From assembly GCF_031846325.1 (NCBI RefSeq), contig NZ_JAVRHZ010000001.1, positions 833,898 to 897,897 of the forward strand: a stretch of 64,000 bases of DNA, in the 5' to 3' direction. This stretch comes from Patiriisocius_A hiemis. GTDB lineage: Bacteria > Bacteroidota > Bacteroidia > Flavobacteriales > Flavobacteriaceae. The position numbers were made by a program, and so were the translations under genes. This document shows positions 8,400 through 17,851 of the stretch, piece after piece; the stretch's first letter is position 1, and every line of letters starts with the position of its first letter. Below the pieces are notes generated by a model, which saw only the letters and a program-made list of their open reading frames with translations, did not search any database and had not been told where the DNA came from.

Positions 8400-8984
8400 C
8401 TAGAGGGTTTCTAAAAACTTTTCGTGCATTTTTAACACATTTTCTTGTGTTTTTTCTAAGTCAATATTTTCAATTACCAATCGTGTTAAACTTCTTTTTT
8501 TAGTATCACTCCATTGGTTTTTCATACGTGCTTTTACTTCTTCTTTTGTAACTCCATCTCGCTGCATTACACGTTCTATTCTTATATGCTCTGGAGCTGT
8601 TACCAAAATGGTAGCATCACAGCTTTTGTACCCTCCATTTTCAAATAGGATAGCTGCTTCTTTAATACAATACACACTTTCTTGTTTTAGACACCACTTT
8701 TTAAAATGTTTAGCAACTTTAGGATGAATTATATTATTAAGCTTTTCAAGTTTTTCAGAATCATTAAAGACAATATTTGCTATATATTTAGAGTCTAAAA
8801 CATCATTTATATAAGAATCTTCTCCAAAAACTGTAGTAATTTTTTTTCTAATAACTTTAGAAGTGTTGGTAAGCTTCTTTGCTTCAATATCTGCAATATA
8901 CACAGGCACTCCTAATGTGCTAAACATTTTGGAAACAGTAGTCTTACCACTACCTATACCTCCTGTAAGTCCTACTATCTTCAT
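8400..8984 (-). CDS. coaE: Dephospho-CoA kinase
   Basis: A 194-residue enzyme that phosphorylates the 3'-hydroxyl of dephospho-CoA, the last step of coenzyme A synthesis. The P-loop GGIGSGKT is at residues 8-15, followed by LGVPVYIADI, the family motif HPKV, and EAAILFENG in the lid/substrate region. Length is normal. Its ATG overlaps the stop of the YbbR-like gene by four bases, so the two are translationally coupled. Confidence 0.94.
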   Translation of the reverse strand: MKIVGLTGGIGSGKTTVSKMFSTLGVPVYIADIEAKKLTNTSKVIRKKITTVFGEDSYINDVLDSKYIANIVFNDSEKLEKLNNIIHPKVAKHFKKWCLKQESVYCIKEAAILFENGGYKSCDATILVTAPEHIRIERVMQRDGVTKEEVKARMKNQWSDTKKRSLTRLVIENIDLEKTQENVLKMHEKFLETL

Positions 8985-9925
8985 TTAAAAATAAGGTAAT
9001 TAATTTTGTTATGGCTCAACTCTATATTCGATATTCCTTCTGGCGATTTTGCAATCTCAGGAATAAGAAAACTTTGATTTTTATCTGCAGTATTAAAGTC
9101 ACAAATAATACTAAAATCACTTTTAGAAATGCTGTTAAAGTTACTCATGGAGACCACAAACGAGATTTTAATATTCTCAGGAATCAATTTTATTTTTTTA
9201 TCAGGAGGAGCATTTCTAATATCTATTGGTACAGTAATATTATGAGCAGTAAATTCTTCAACTGTTGCAGCTACAACTACTTTATAAGTTTCTAACTTAA
9301 GGTTAGGATTAGGATTAATAAGTAATACTTCTTCAGAAAAAGAACTATTTACATTATTTAGTTTAAACGGTTTAGTCTTTATACTATCTATTGTGGTTAA
9401 AAGCTCATTAGGTCCTACTACAATTACTTTATTAGGAGTTATTGTAACCTCTTGTATTGTTTTAAAACCCTTTTTAAAACTAACTTGATTATCGAGAGCT
9501 ACTGGAACTTCTTTTGAAACTAATGCGTTTAATAAAACATCAATTGAGCTAACCGAAAGGTTTTTTACTTCCAAATTCTTTCCTATTTGATTTTGGATAA
9601 TTTGTTTTAACTCACTTTGGTCAATAGAAACTAACGAATCTTCATCAGAAAGATAGTCTGTTATAGAAATCTCTACCGATGGATTTTTTAAACTAAGCAT
9701 TAAAAACTCAAACCCATTGGTTGTAGCATCAAAAGAGAGTTTACTAATATTATTTTCTGAAAGTTGAGAAGAAACAGGAATGTTTGTATATCTAACCTGA
9801 GTAATTAATGAAACTGTTTGCTCTTGAGAAAATTTAGTAAGCAACCATAAAACTACGGCCAATAATAAAAAGAAAAAGAATGACTTTAACTTTGTAGCTC
9901 TATAATTTCTCTTTGCTTTTTGCAT
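8981..9925 (-). CDS. YbbR-like domain (CdaR-related) membrane-anchored protein
   Basis: A 314-residue protein with a short basic N-terminus, one transmembrane segment (about residues 14-30, FFFFLLLAVVLWLL) and a long extracytoplasmic part built of YbbR-like beta modules. Characteristic phrases are VRYTNIPV, KEVPVALD, VTITPNKVIVVGP and HNITVPIDI. In Firmicutes YbbR/CdaR controls cyclic-di-AMP cyclase; in Bacteroidota the role is unproven. It precedes coaE with a four-base overlap and follows the glycosyltransferase gene by 11 bases. Confidence 0.85.
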   Translation of the reverse strand: MQKAKRNYRATKLKSFFFFLLLAVVLWLLTKFSQEQTVSLITQVRYTNIPVSSQLSENNISKLSFDATTNGFEFLMLSLKNPSVEISITDYLSDEDSLVSIDQSELKQIIQNQIGKNLEVKNLSVSSIDVLLNALVSKEVPVALDNQVSFKKGFKTIQEVTITPNKVIVVGPNELLTTIDSIKTKPFKLNNVNSSFSEEVLLINPNPNLKLETYKVVVAATVEEFTAHNITVPIDIRNAPPDKKIKLIPENIKISFVVSMSNFNSISKSDFSIICDFNTADKNQSFLIPEIAKSPEGISNIELSHNKINYLIFK

Positions 9926-9936
9926 ACAGGAATATA

Positions 9937-10938
9937 CTATTTAAAAAACAAATGAGGAAACTGTTCTTGTGGATTTCTTCCCATCCAAGTTATATGTAGT
10001 GTTGAATAAAAATACGCTAACCCATAGCCAAAAAATTGAACAAAAACAGCGATTATAGATAAAAAACCAATCACAACACTCTTATTTTTAATTGCAGAAT
10101 CGATAAAAAGAAGTAGTATATAGCTTAAAAGAGGTATTAAAAAAAGAATGCTACAAAACAGGCCTAACAAGATAGACCCTAGAGTAAAAAAAACAAATAG
10201 CGTAGGTAACCAAAAAGTAATTTTTGCTGCATCTGGGTGCCATTTATTTAAAATAGGACGAACCAAGCCAAACTTTTTTACTTGGGTGTAAAATTTTTTC
10301 CACGAGATTCTGCGTTTATGATATACATAGGCATTAGGCAAAAACGTAGTAGTGTAGCCTTTCTTTTTTATTCGTTGTGACAAATCTGGATCCTCTCCCG
10401 GATGTATTATGCCAAATCCTCCTGTTGCCTCAAAGGCTTCCTTTGAAATACCCATGTTAAAACTACGGGGTTCAAACTCCTGAATACTTTTTTTATTCCC
10501 TCGAATTCCACCAGTAGTAAAAAAAGAAGTCATTGTATAATTAATAGCTTTTTGCAGCTTACTAAAACCTTCATCTGCCGCATCGGCTCCGCCATAACAA
10601 TGGTAAAAAGTATTAGTTAGGTAGGTTTTTACTGTTGTTAAATAATGCGGTGGAATAATACAATCACTATCTAGAATTATAAAATAATTGCCCTTTGCCC
10701 TTTGCATACCATAGTTTCTAGAAGAACCAGGGCCAGAATTCTCTTTAAAAAAGTAGTTAATGTTTAGTGAATTAGAGAATTGTTTAACAACAGTCTCAGA
10801 AGTTTCAGTAGAACCGTCTTCTACAATTACAACTTCAAAACCATCATCATATTCCAGCATTGCTAAACTTTCCAAAAGCTCTTTAGTTTCCTCCGGTCTG
10901 TTATAAACAGGTATAATAAATGAAAAGGTTAACTGCAT
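9937..10938 (-). CDS. Family 2 glycosyltransferase with C-terminal membrane segments
   Basis: A protein of about 333 residues. Residues 1-225 are a GT-A fold: FIIPVYNRPEET at the N-terminus, the nucleotide-binding VVIVEDGS, the DxD-like ILDSDCI near residue 100, and GEDPDLSQR. Two or three hydrophobic helices follow (about 245-310), so it is membrane-attached. The substrate is unknown; such enzymes commonly build cell-surface glycans. An upstream in-frame start at 10959 exists, but a TACCTTTG promoter box at 10943-10950 lies between the two, so ATG 10938 is preferred and the mRNA would be leaderless. Confidence 0.88.
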   Translation of the reverse strand: MQLTFSFIIPVYNRPEETKELLESLAMLEYDDGFEVVIVEDGSTETSETVVKQFSNSLNINYFFKENSGPGSSRNYGMQRAKGNYFIILDSDCIIPPHYLTTVKTYLTNTFYHCYGGADAADEGFSKLQKAINYTMTSFFTTGGIRGNKKSIQEFEPRSFNMGISKEAFEATGGFGIIHPGEDPDLSQRIKKKGYTTTFLPNAYVYHKRRISWKKFYTQVKKFGLVRPILNKWHPDAAKITFWLPTLFVFFTLGSILLGLFCSILFLIPLLSYILLLFIDSAIKNKSVVIGFLSIIAVFVQFFGYGLAYFYSTLHITWMGRNPQEQFPHLFFK

Positions 10939-10942
10939 AAAA

Positions 10943-10950
10943 CAAAGGTA
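10943..10950 (-). promoter_or_regulatory. -7 promoter box (TACCTTTG) of the glycosyltransferase-ybbR-coaE operon
   Basis: Exact TAnnTTTG with four bases to the ATG at 10938. It lies downstream of the fabI terminator, as expected for the first promoter of a new transcription unit. Confidence 0.55.
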
Positions 10951-10962
10951 GTAAAACAAATA

Positions 10963-10987
10963 CCCTATTTACTAAAGGCAAATAGGG
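10963..10987 (-). terminator. Terminator after fabI
   Basis: The perfect eight-base stem CCCTATTT (10963-10970) / AAATAGGG (10980-10987) has a nine-base loop. On the minus strand TATTTGTTTT follows, a weak U-run. It lies 26 bases after the fabI stop. Confidence 0.65.
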
Positions 10988-11013
10988 CATCATTTATTGT
11001 TTATTATTATTTA

Positions 11014-11832
11014 TTACTTATCTGTTGAAAAGCCATCTATTACTTCTTGGCTTACTCCCACATTAGAAAAACCACCATCATTATATAAGTTTTGCAATGT
11101 AACTCGCTTAGTTAAATCACTAAAAAGCGTTACAGTATAATTTGCACAATCTAGTGCTGTAGCGTTTCCTAAAGGAGACATTTTTTCAGCATAATTAATA
11201 AACCCATCAAATCCCTTTACCCCCTGTCCTGCGGTAGTTGGTGTTGGTGATTGTGAGATTGTATTTACACGTACTTTTTTCTCTTTTCCAAAGAAGTAAC
11301 CAAAACTACGTGCAATAGACTCAAGATAAGCTTTATTATCTGCCATATCATTATAATCTGGGAACACTCTTTGTGCTGCCATATATGTTAAGGCAACAAT
11401 ACTTCCCCACTCACTCATTGCATCATTTTTATATAATGTTTGCATTGTTTTATGAAAAGAAACGGCAGAAACGTCCCAACCTTTCTGTGTCCAATCATAG
11501 TTTTGATCTGTATATGCTTTTCCTTTACGAACGTTAACACTCATCCCAATAGAGTGTAATACAAAATCTAATTTACCTCCTAAAATTTCTACAGATTTAG
11601 TGACTAAGTTTTCTAAATCCTCAAGATTAGTTGCATCAGCAGGAATAATTTCGGAGCCTGTTTTCTCAGCTAAAGCATTAATCTGTCCCATTCTCATGGC
11701 GATAGGTGCATTTGTAAGTACAAACTTCCCTCCTTCTTCGTGAACTCTTTCTGCTGTTTTCCAAGCAATTGAATTTTCATCCAATGCACCAAAAATAATT
11801 CCTCTTTTCCCTTTTAGTAAATTATAAGACAT
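11014..11832 (-). CDS. fabI: Enoyl-[acyl-carrier-protein] reductase (NADH)
   Basis: A 272-residue short-chain-dehydrogenase-type enzyme that performs the last reduction of each fatty-acid elongation round. Marks are the modified glycine motif GKRGIIFGALDENSIAW, HSIGMS, and the FabI catalytic pair Y...K six residues apart in DYNDMADNKAYLE, then SQSPTPTTAGQG and the C-terminal YNDGGFSNVG. This is the Bacteroidota form. A TATATTTA sequence (one mismatch to the -7 box) about 31 bases upstream may be its promoter. Single gene with its own terminator. Confidence 0.95.
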   Translation of the reverse strand: MSYNLLKGKRGIIFGALDENSIAWKTAERVHEEGGKFVLTNAPIAMRMGQINALAEKTGSEIIPADATNLEDLENLVTKSVEILGGKLDFVLHSIGMSVNVRKGKAYTDQNYDWTQKGWDVSAVSFHKTMQTLYKNDAMSEWGSIVALTYMAAQRVFPDYNDMADNKAYLESIARSFGYFFGKEKKVRVNTISQSPTPTTAGQGVKGFDGFINYAEKMSPLGNATALDCANYTVTLFSDLTKRVTLQNLYNDGGFSNVGVSQEVIDGFSTDK

Positions 11833-11872
11833 AGTTCTAGTTTGTTAGTGTTTTTAGAGTGTAAATATACGG

Positions 11873-13525
11873 TTAATTAAGTAATTCTCTAGCATTAGCA
11901 AGGGTTGCATCTGTTATGTTTTTACCGCCAATCATTTGTGCAATTTCAACGAGTCGCTCGTCAAAAGTTAACTCTTTTAAATAAGTTACTGTGCTTTGAG
12001 CGGTATCTTCTTTATAAACTTTTATATGGTGTTCACCTTTAGAAGCTATTTGAGGTAAATGTGTAATACTTAGCAATTGCATTGTATTACCCATTACTGC
12101 CATGATATCTGCAATTTTTAAAGCAACTTCACCAGAAACACCGGTATCAATTTCATCAAATATAATAGTGGGTAATTTTTTATATGATGAGAGAACTGCT
12201 TTTACAGCAAGCATTATTCTACTCATTTCCCCTCCAGAGGCTACCTTTTTAAGAGAGCCTAATGTACCTCCTTTATTTGCTGAAAATAATAATGTAAGTA
12301 CGTCTGTACCATTTTTTCTGAAGGTTTCTGAAGGTGTTATATCAAATTGAAATTGGGCATTGGGCAACCCTAAAGAAGTTAAAATTGTTTCTAATTCTTG
12401 CTTCAGCTTAGGGGTTGCTTCTTTTCTTGCTTTACTTATTTTCTCACCAATAGTTTGAGTTTCTTTTTTTACTTTCTCTAAAGTATTTTTAATTGTTTCA
12501 ATTTCATCATCAATATGAAGAGTGACATCAATTTTTGAAGCTAAGTCGTCTCGTAAATGTATCAATTCTTCAATAGTGGCAAGATTGTGCTTTTGCTGAA
12601 GTTTATATACTGTTTGTAGCTTTTCATTAGCGGCATACAATTGTTGAGGGTCTGCTTCAATTGTACCAACTTCTTCTTCGAGGGTGGTTTCTAAATCTTC
12701 AAGTTCAATCACCACACTATTAAATCGTTCCCAGAGTTCCGCATAACTAGCTTTAAAATTCTTCAATTTTGATAATAAGCTACGTATTTCTTTTATAGTT
12801 TCAAGCGAGCCTATTTGCTCTTGCCCTAATACACTAATGACTTGTGATAATGAAGCTTCAATTTCTTCAGCATTGTTTAACGTTTCATATGTCTCTTCTA
12901 GCTCTTTAAGATTTAAACCATCAAGCTGAGCCTCATCTAATTCTTTATGTAAAAAGGTATTGTAGTCAAGTTCTTTGGTGGCTTCAGACTTTGTGGTTTG
13001 TAATTGCGAAAGTTTTTCAGAAAGTGAAGTATATTCATTTAACTTTTCAGAATATCCAATTAATAAGCTTTGATTTCTTGCTAAAGCATCAATAACATCT
13101 AGCTGGTAGGCTTCAGATGTAATTGAAAGTGTTTCGTGTTGACTATGGATATCTACCAAGTGTATTCCTAATGCTTGCATTTGTGCAAGACTTACTGGCG
13201 TGTCATTAATAAAAGCTCTAGATTTTCCACTTGGTAAAATTTCCCTTCGCAAAATAGTATGCGACTCGTAATCCAAATCATTTTCTTCAAAAAGACTTTG
13301 TAAATTATATGTGTTTATAGAAAACTCACCTTCAATTGTACATTTTTTAGAGCTGTCTTTTACACTAGAAAGGTCTGCTCGTTTTCCTAAAAGTAAAGAG
13401 AGAGCTCCTAATAAAATAGATTTACCAGCACCTGTTTCTCCAGTAATAATAGTCATTCCGGGTTTAAGATTTACCTGGATGTCTTCTATTAAAGCATAGT
13501 TTTTTATGGAAAGAGAAGTTATCAC
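11873..13525 (-). CDS. recN: DNA repair protein RecN
   Basis: A 550-residue SMC-like ATPase used in double-strand-break repair. The N-terminus has SIKNYALIEDI and the Walker A GETGAGKS near residues 30-37. A long coiled-coil region covers about 160-380. The C-terminal half has the ABC signature KVASGGEMSRIMLA and Walker B IIFDEIDTGVSG. Length is normal. The start is GTG at 13525, immediately before the first conserved strand. It lies between fabI and the DUF4835 gene on the same strand with about 40 to 70 base gaps. Confidence 0.95.
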   Translation of the reverse strand: MITSLSIKNYALIEDIQVNLKPGMTIITGETGAGKSILLGALSLLLGKRADLSSVKDSSKKCTIEGEFSINTYNLQSLFEENDLDYESHTILRREILPSGKSRAFINDTPVSLAQMQALGIHLVDIHSQHETLSITSEAYQLDVIDALARNQSLLIGYSEKLNEYTSLSEKLSQLQTTKSEATKELDYNTFLHKELDEAQLDGLNLKELEETYETLNNAEEIEASLSQVISVLGQEQIGSLETIKEIRSLLSKLKNFKASYAELWERFNSVVIELEDLETTLEEEVGTIEADPQQLYAANEKLQTVYKLQQKHNLATIEELIHLRDDLASKIDVTLHIDDEIETIKNTLEKVKKETQTIGEKISKARKEATPKLKQELETILTSLGLPNAQFQFDITPSETFRKNGTDVLTLLFSANKGGTLGSLKKVASGGEMSRIMLAVKAVLSSYKKLPTIIFDEIDTGVSGEVALKIADIMAVMGNTMQLLSITHLPQIASKGEHHIKVYKEDTAQSTVTYLKELTFDERLVEIAQMIGGKNITDATLANARELLN

Positions 13526-13593
13526 AAAGACGTTATAAAATTCTTGTAAAAGATAATCGCCTTTTTAAAGTAATGCAAGTAAAAAACTAGTAT

Positions 13594-14487
13594 TTAAAAT
13601 TTAATTTCTTGCCAGTTACTTCTTTTGGTTGGCGACATACGGTTTAGGTTGTTTACCAGCGCAGTAATATTTACTTGAGGTCCTCCAGAAAAGATAGATT
13701 GAATTTCGTCTGCCTTAGTATCAAAAAAGGTTCGTAATAAAAATGAATTTGGACGTCTATCATTTATCCTTTTAAGTGTTGCTATAGAAGAAATAACAGC
13801 CATTTTAGAGTTTTTAGGGTTATTCTCCATAGTATCTAGTCCTAAACGGTGGTATTGATACATTGCTTGATGAAACTCTCTATAAACGTTAGATAATAAC
13901 ATATCGTTGTATCTAAATCGTGATTGTTGTCCGTCTGAAGCTTTCCAACCTAAAAAATTAGAACTAGCAGCTGTATTTATTATTTGTTTTGCAATTTCAA
14001 AATATGGGTCTCCACCACCCTCTTCATAGGTAGCTGCATCTAAACCAATAATAGTATATACATGATATGCTAAAACAGAAATTAGATTAGAGTCAAAATT
14101 ATTTATATTGAAGTTTAAATTCTGAAATTCTACATAGTCAAAAGAGAAATTACGGTCATTGTAATTATAAATTGGGCTATCGTATGTAGAATTAAAAATA
14201 GGTCTAGAAGCTTGAACCTGTAGTGTAGCAGTAAATAAATCATTACTATACTCTGAAACAATAATAGAAAAATTACAATCTATACGCTCTTGGTTTTTAA
14301 AGTTAGCGTTTGTCCATTTTGTATTGTTTAAAAACTCTGTTATTTGTTGCTCTAGCGTTCTAAAGACTTGCTGATTAGGTTGCCCTGTTTGCTGTGCATC
14401 TATTGCCACAGAGGCATTTAATTCTTGTGCGTGTACTGTAAATACACTTAAAACTATACAAGTAAGGGTAAGTAATAAATTACGCAT
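13594..14487 (-). CDS. DUF4835 family exported protein
   Basis: A 297-residue protein with a signal peptide ending near VHAQ (residues 1-21). The family, confined to Bacteroidota, has no known function. Characteristic stretches are the opening ELNASVAIDAQQ, NFSFDYVEFQNLNFN, the helix AYHVYTIIGLDAAT and YRFHQAMYQYHR-like text near residue 190. Its start overlaps the coaBC stop by eight bases, so it is the last gene of the bamD-omega-coaBC operon. The conserved linkage with bamD suggests, but does not show, an envelope role. Confidence 0.88.
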   Translation of the reverse strand: MRNLLLTLTCIVLSVFTVHAQELNASVAIDAQQTGQPNQQVFRTLEQQITEFLNNTKWTNANFKNQERIDCNFSIIVSEYSNDLFTATLQVQASRPIFNSTYDSPIYNYNDRNFSFDYVEFQNLNFNINNFDSNLISVLAYHVYTIIGLDAATYEEGGGDPYFEIAKQIINTAASSNFLGWKASDGQQSRFRYNDMLLSNVYREFHQAMYQYHRLGLDTMENNPKNSKMAVISSIATLKRINDRRPNSFLLRTFFDTKADEIQSIFSGGPQVNITALVNNLNRMSPTKRSNWQEIKF

Positions 14488-15691
14488 CTAATTGTTTTAT
14501 AATGTGTTGTAAAATATCTTTTGCGACTTCTGCTTTAGGTTTAACACTAAAAGGGTACTCTTTATTGTCTTTATCTATTAAAGTTACTTTATTAGTATCT
14601 CCTTTAAATCCTGCACCTTTGTCGTTTAGCGAATTTAATACAATTAAATCTAAATTCTTTTTTTTGAGCTTTGATTTTGCATTTTCAATCTCGTTATTAG
14701 TCTCTAATGCAAAGCCAACCAAAAATTGATGTGCTTTCTTTTCTCCTAAGGAAGCAAGTATATCTTGCGTTTTCTCTAGCTCTAAAGTTAAAAGTCCTGT
14801 GTGCTTTTTAATTTTTTGAGAAGCTACAGATTTAGGCCTATAATCTGCTACAGCAGCACTTAAAATTGCAATATCAATGGTTTCGTATTCCTTATGAGTA
14901 GCTTCATACATTTCTTGAGCAGAAGTTACTTGTATAAGTTTTACTGAAGCATTTTTTAATTGAACATTACTTGGCCCACTAACTAAAGTAACCTTAGCAC
15001 CTAAATTTGCTGCTGCATCTGCAATTTCGTAGCCCATTTTTCCACTAGAATGATTCCCAATAAATCTAACTGGGTCAATCGCTTCATAAGTGGGTCCTGC
15101 AGTAATTAATATTTTTTTTCCTCTTAACGGTAATTGATTAGCAATTTCATTTTCAATAAATGAAACTATTGCTTCTGGTTCTGCCATTCGTCCTTTACCA
15201 ACTAAACCACTTGCCAATTCTCCATGGTCTGCTGGAATTTGAATATTTCCAAAGCTTTCTAGTTTTTCAAAAGATGCAAGTGTAGAAGGATGCTTATACA
15301 TATCCAAATCCATTGCAGGAGCATAAAAAACAGTACACTTTGCAGAAAGATAAGTAGCCACCAAAAGATTATCACTACTTCCATTTGCCATTTTTGAAAG
15401 CGTATTGGCAGTAGCTGGAGCAATCACAAATAAATCTGCCCAAAGTCCTAACTCAACATGGTTATTCCATTGGGCATTATCATCATCTTCATTAGTGAAT
15501 GAAGAAAAAACTTCGTTTTTAGAGAGTGTAGAGAGTGTAAGTGGTGTTACAAAATCTTTTGCCGAAGGTGTCATTACAACCTTAACCTCAGCTCCTTTTT
15601 TTATAAATTCTCGTACTATAAATGCAGATTTATAAGCGGCAATACCGGCAGTAACACCCAGCAAAACTTTTTTACCACTTAAAACTGACAT
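14480..15691 (-). CDS. coaBC: Bifunctional phosphopantothenoylcysteine decarboxylase / phosphopantothenate-cysteine ligase
   Basis: A 403-residue fusion of CoaC (residues about 1-180, flavin-dependent decarboxylase) and CoaB (about 190-403, ligase), two consecutive steps in coenzyme A synthesis. CoaC marks are GVTAGIAAYKS, the active-site His in NNHVELG, and the substrate-binding APAMDLDM. CoaB begins KKILITAGPTYEAIDPVRFIGN and contains SSGKMG and ILSAAVADYRP. It starts four bases after the omega gene stop and overlaps the DUF4835 gene. coaE lies about 6 kb downstream in a separate unit. Confidence 0.95.
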   Translation of the reverse strand: MSVLSGKKVLLGVTAGIAAYKSAFIVREFIKKGAEVKVVMTPSAKDFVTPLTLSTLSKNEVFSSFTNEDDDNAQWNNHVELGLWADLFVIAPATANTLSKMANGSSDNLLVATYLSAKCTVFYAPAMDLDMYKHPSTLASFEKLESFGNIQIPADHGELASGLVGKGRMAEPEAIVSFIENEIANQLPLRGKKILITAGPTYEAIDPVRFIGNHSSGKMGYEIADAAANLGAKVTLVSGPSNVQLKNASVKLIQVTSAQEMYEATHKEYETIDIAILSAAVADYRPKSVASQKIKKHTGLLTLELEKTQDILASLGEKKAHQFLVGFALETNNEIENAKSKLKKKNLDLIVLNSLNDKGAGFKGDTNKVTLIDKDNKEYPFSVKPKAEVAKDILQHIIKQLDA

Positions 15692-15695
15692 TGTA

Positions 15696-16037
15696 TTATG
15701 CTAAATCTTGATCCTCTTGATCTTGTGTATTGCGGTAGTAGATTTTTTCATCTAACCATTCTTGTACAGCAAGGGCATGTGGCTTAGGTAGTTTTTCATA
15801 AAACTTAGAAACCTCAATCTGTTCTTTGTTTTCAAAAATTTCTTCTAAACTATCATTGTAAGTTGCAAACTCATCTAACTTTTCTAAAAGCTCTTTTTTA
15901 ATGTCGCCATTAATTTGATTAGCTCTTTTTGAAATGATAGAAATTGCTTCGTAAATATTGTTAGTAGGTGCATCTACTAAGTTTTTATCAATAGTAGTAG
16001 TATTGATAGGTGCATCGCTATTTTTAATATCGCTCAT
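15696..16037 (-). CDS. rpoZ: DNA-directed RNA polymerase omega subunit (Rpb6-type)
   Basis: A 113-residue protein equivalent to the bacterial omega subunit, which helps assemble RNA polymerase. In Bacteroidota this subunit is divergent and annotated as Rpb6-like. The core omega helix is NIYEAISIISKRANQIN (about residues 28-44), followed by an acidic C-terminal region and the helix HALAVQEWLDEKIYY. It lies in the conserved bamD-omega-coaBC order, with 14 bases to bamD and four to coaBC. Identification rests mostly on that context plus the core helix. Confidence 0.85.
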   Translation of the reverse strand: MSDIKNSDAPINTTTIDKNLVDAPTNNIYEAISIISKRANQINGDIKKELLEKLDEFATYNDSLEEIFENKEQIEVSKFYEKLPKPHALAVQEWLDEKIYYRNTQDQEDQDLA

Positions 16038-16051
16038 AATTCCTGTATTAT

Positions 16052-16882
16052 CTAACTTGTAGGTTCTTTTTCTTGTAATCTTTTGTTTATATCTGAAATA
16101 ATTTCATCTGCATCATCCTTCAAATCACTTTCACTATAGTATTTCATAAAGCTATTGTAATACTCTTTTGCATCAACAAGACGCTCATCTACTAAAGATG
16201 GAATACTATTTATAGCAAACTGATATGCCGCGTTAAATCTTCCGAAGAATGCTTCTTTTCTATATTTAGACCCTGGATGATCTGTGATAAAATTATCAAA
16301 TGACTCGATTGCTGGTTTATAACTTCCAAAAGTTTGTGCTGTTTTAAGCATTTGCTTAGCAATCTCAAGGTCTTTAACTTCTAGTTTATCTCTTAATTCG
16401 GCTACTAGAGTATTTGCTTCTTGTCTTTTACTTGAATTTGGAAATTTATTTATAAAATCTTGCAGCTTTTCGAGTCCTTTTACTGTTTCTTCTTGATCTA
16501 AAGAATACCTTGGTGAAAGCTCGTAATAACTCTTAGCAGATTTAAACGTGGCTATTTCAATGCTATCGCTTTGTGGGTAAGACAAAGCAAAACGCTCAAA
16601 CTGATAACCCGCTAGAAAATGATCTCCAAGCTCGTAAAAAGTATTTGCATAAATATACATAAGACGTTGTGCCTGAGGCTTCCCTCTGTAAGCTGGCACT
16701 ATTTGTTCCATTAACTTTAATGCTTTCTTGTACTTACCAGCATTGTAAAGCGAATCTGCTGCTGCATATTTTTTACCTGCATCATCGCTCTTTAATAACT
16801 TCTGGTATTCGCTACAAGAAGTTAAAAAAATACTAGCGCAAAAAAGGAGTAATAGACTTGTTCTCATATAGTTAAAAAACAT
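16052..16882 (-). CDS. bamD: Outer membrane protein assembly factor BamD
   Basis: A lipoprotein of about 276 residues with a signal sequence and lipobox ending LTSC (C23 counted from ATG 16882). The mature part is all helical with TPR-like repeats: the first is AADSLYNAGKYKKALKLM, and FERFALSYPQSDSIEIATFKSAKSYYELS is the BamD hallmark. It works with BamA to insert beta-barrel proteins in the outer membrane. A second ATG at 16867 would also give a good signal peptide; 16882 is kept because a promoter box sits four bases before it. First gene of the bamD-omega-coaBC-DUF4835 operon. Confidence 0.92.
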   Translation of the reverse strand: MFFNYMRTSLLLLFCASIFLTSCSEYQKLLKSDDAGKKYAAADSLYNAGKYKKALKLMEQIVPAYRGKPQAQRLMYIYANTFYELGDHFLAGYQFERFALSYPQSDSIEIATFKSAKSYYELSPRYSLDQEETVKGLEKLQDFINKFPNSSKRQEANTLVAELRDKLEVKDLEIAKQMLKTAQTFGSYKPAIESFDNFITDHPGSKYRKEAFFGRFNAAYQFAINSIPSLVDERLVDAKEYYNSFMKYYSESDLKDDADEIISDINKRLQEKEPTS

Positions 16883-16886
16883 CGTG

Positions 16887-16918
16887 CAAAAGTAATTTAA
16901 TTAAGTGTGATAACAAAA
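16887..16918 (-). promoter_or_regulatory. Promoter of the bamD operon (-33 TTTTG, 19-base spacer, -7 TACTTTTG)
   Basis: On the minus strand TTTTG (16914-16918) is followed by exactly 19 bases and TACTTTTG (16887-16894), which is the Bacteroidota housekeeping consensus. Four bases separate the box from the ATG at 16882, so transcription would begin at or next to the start codon. This is one of the two best promoter matches in the window. Confidence 0.75.
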
Positions 16919-16975
16919 CTTATTTCTTAAGTTCTACAGTAAAGACTAAGCTAAGATTAGATTGTTTCAAATAAA

Positions 16976-17851
16976 TTACAAACTATCTACATACTGGTCA
17001 ATCTTAGTTTGTAATTCCTTGCTAACATTTACTAACGGTAATCTAAGTGTATCATTGCATATCCCAAGTTTCTTAAAAACAGCCTTAATACCTGCAGGGT
17101 TTCCTTCAGCAAAAATATAATCTATTGCTGGGGCTATCTTGTAATGAATTTTATAGGCATCTTCAACTTTCTTTTCTAGTCCTAAACTAATCATAGAAGA
17201 AAACTCTTTAGGGAACCCTTCTCCAATAACAGAAATTACACCAGCTCCTCCTGCCAAGGTCATTGGTAAAGCAATCATATCATCTCCAGAGATAACTAAA
17301 AAATCATCCGGACACCCATCTATTAAACGCATGGCTTGTACAATATCTCCCGCTGCTTCTTTGATTGCAACTATGTTGTCAAAGTCATGTGCCAATCTAA
17401 TAACAGTTTCTGGAAGCATATTGCTGGCTGTTCTACCTGGTACGTTGTACAACACAATAGGCTTAGAGCTTGCTTTTGCAACTGCAGCAAAGTGTTGATA
17501 AATGCCTTCCTGTGTTGGTTTATTATACATTGGTGAAACTGATAAAACAGCAGTAAATGCACTTAGGTCTCTTGAAGAAATCTCTTCAACTATAGCCTGT
17601 GTATTGTTACCTCCAATCCCTAATACTAATGGAAGTCTTCCAGCGTTAGCTTCAACAATAGTTGCTATTACTAGTTCTTTTTCTTTTTTACTTAGGGTAG
17701 CACTTTCAGCAGTAGTACCTAATACAACCAAATAATTGATACCATTCTCAACATTGTAATTTACTACCTGCTTTAAGCCTTCAACATCAATACTTTTATC
17801 TTCTAAAAAGGGAGTGATAAGTGCAACACCGGTACCTATTAATTCTTTCAT
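16976..17851 (-). CDS. dapA: 4-hydroxy-tetrahydrodipicolinate synthase
   Basis: A 291-residue TIM-barrel enzyme that condenses pyruvate with aspartate semialdehyde, the first committed step to lysine and diaminopimelate. Marks are GTGVALITPF at the N-terminus, GTTAESATL, the tyrosine of YNVPGRT, the Schiff-base lysine in IKEAAGD near residue 160, and GDD near 190. Its ATG overlaps the stop of the upstream DUF6913 gene by one base. The other diaminopimelate gene in the window, dapF, lies 15 kb away. Confidence 0.96.
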   Translation of the reverse strand: MKELIGTGVALITPFLEDKSIDVEGLKQVVNYNVENGINYLVVLGTTAESATLSKKEKELVIATIVEANAGRLPLVLGIGGNNTQAIVEEISSRDLSAFTAVLSVSPMYNKPTQEGIYQHFAAVAKASSKPIVLYNVPGRTASNMLPETVIRLAHDFDNIVAIKEAAGDIVQAMRLIDGCPDDFLVISGDDMIALPMTLAGGAGVISVIGEGFPKEFSSMISLGLEKKVEDAYKIHYKIAPAIDYIFAEGNPAGIKAVFKKLGICNDTLRLPLVNVSKELQTKIDQYVDSL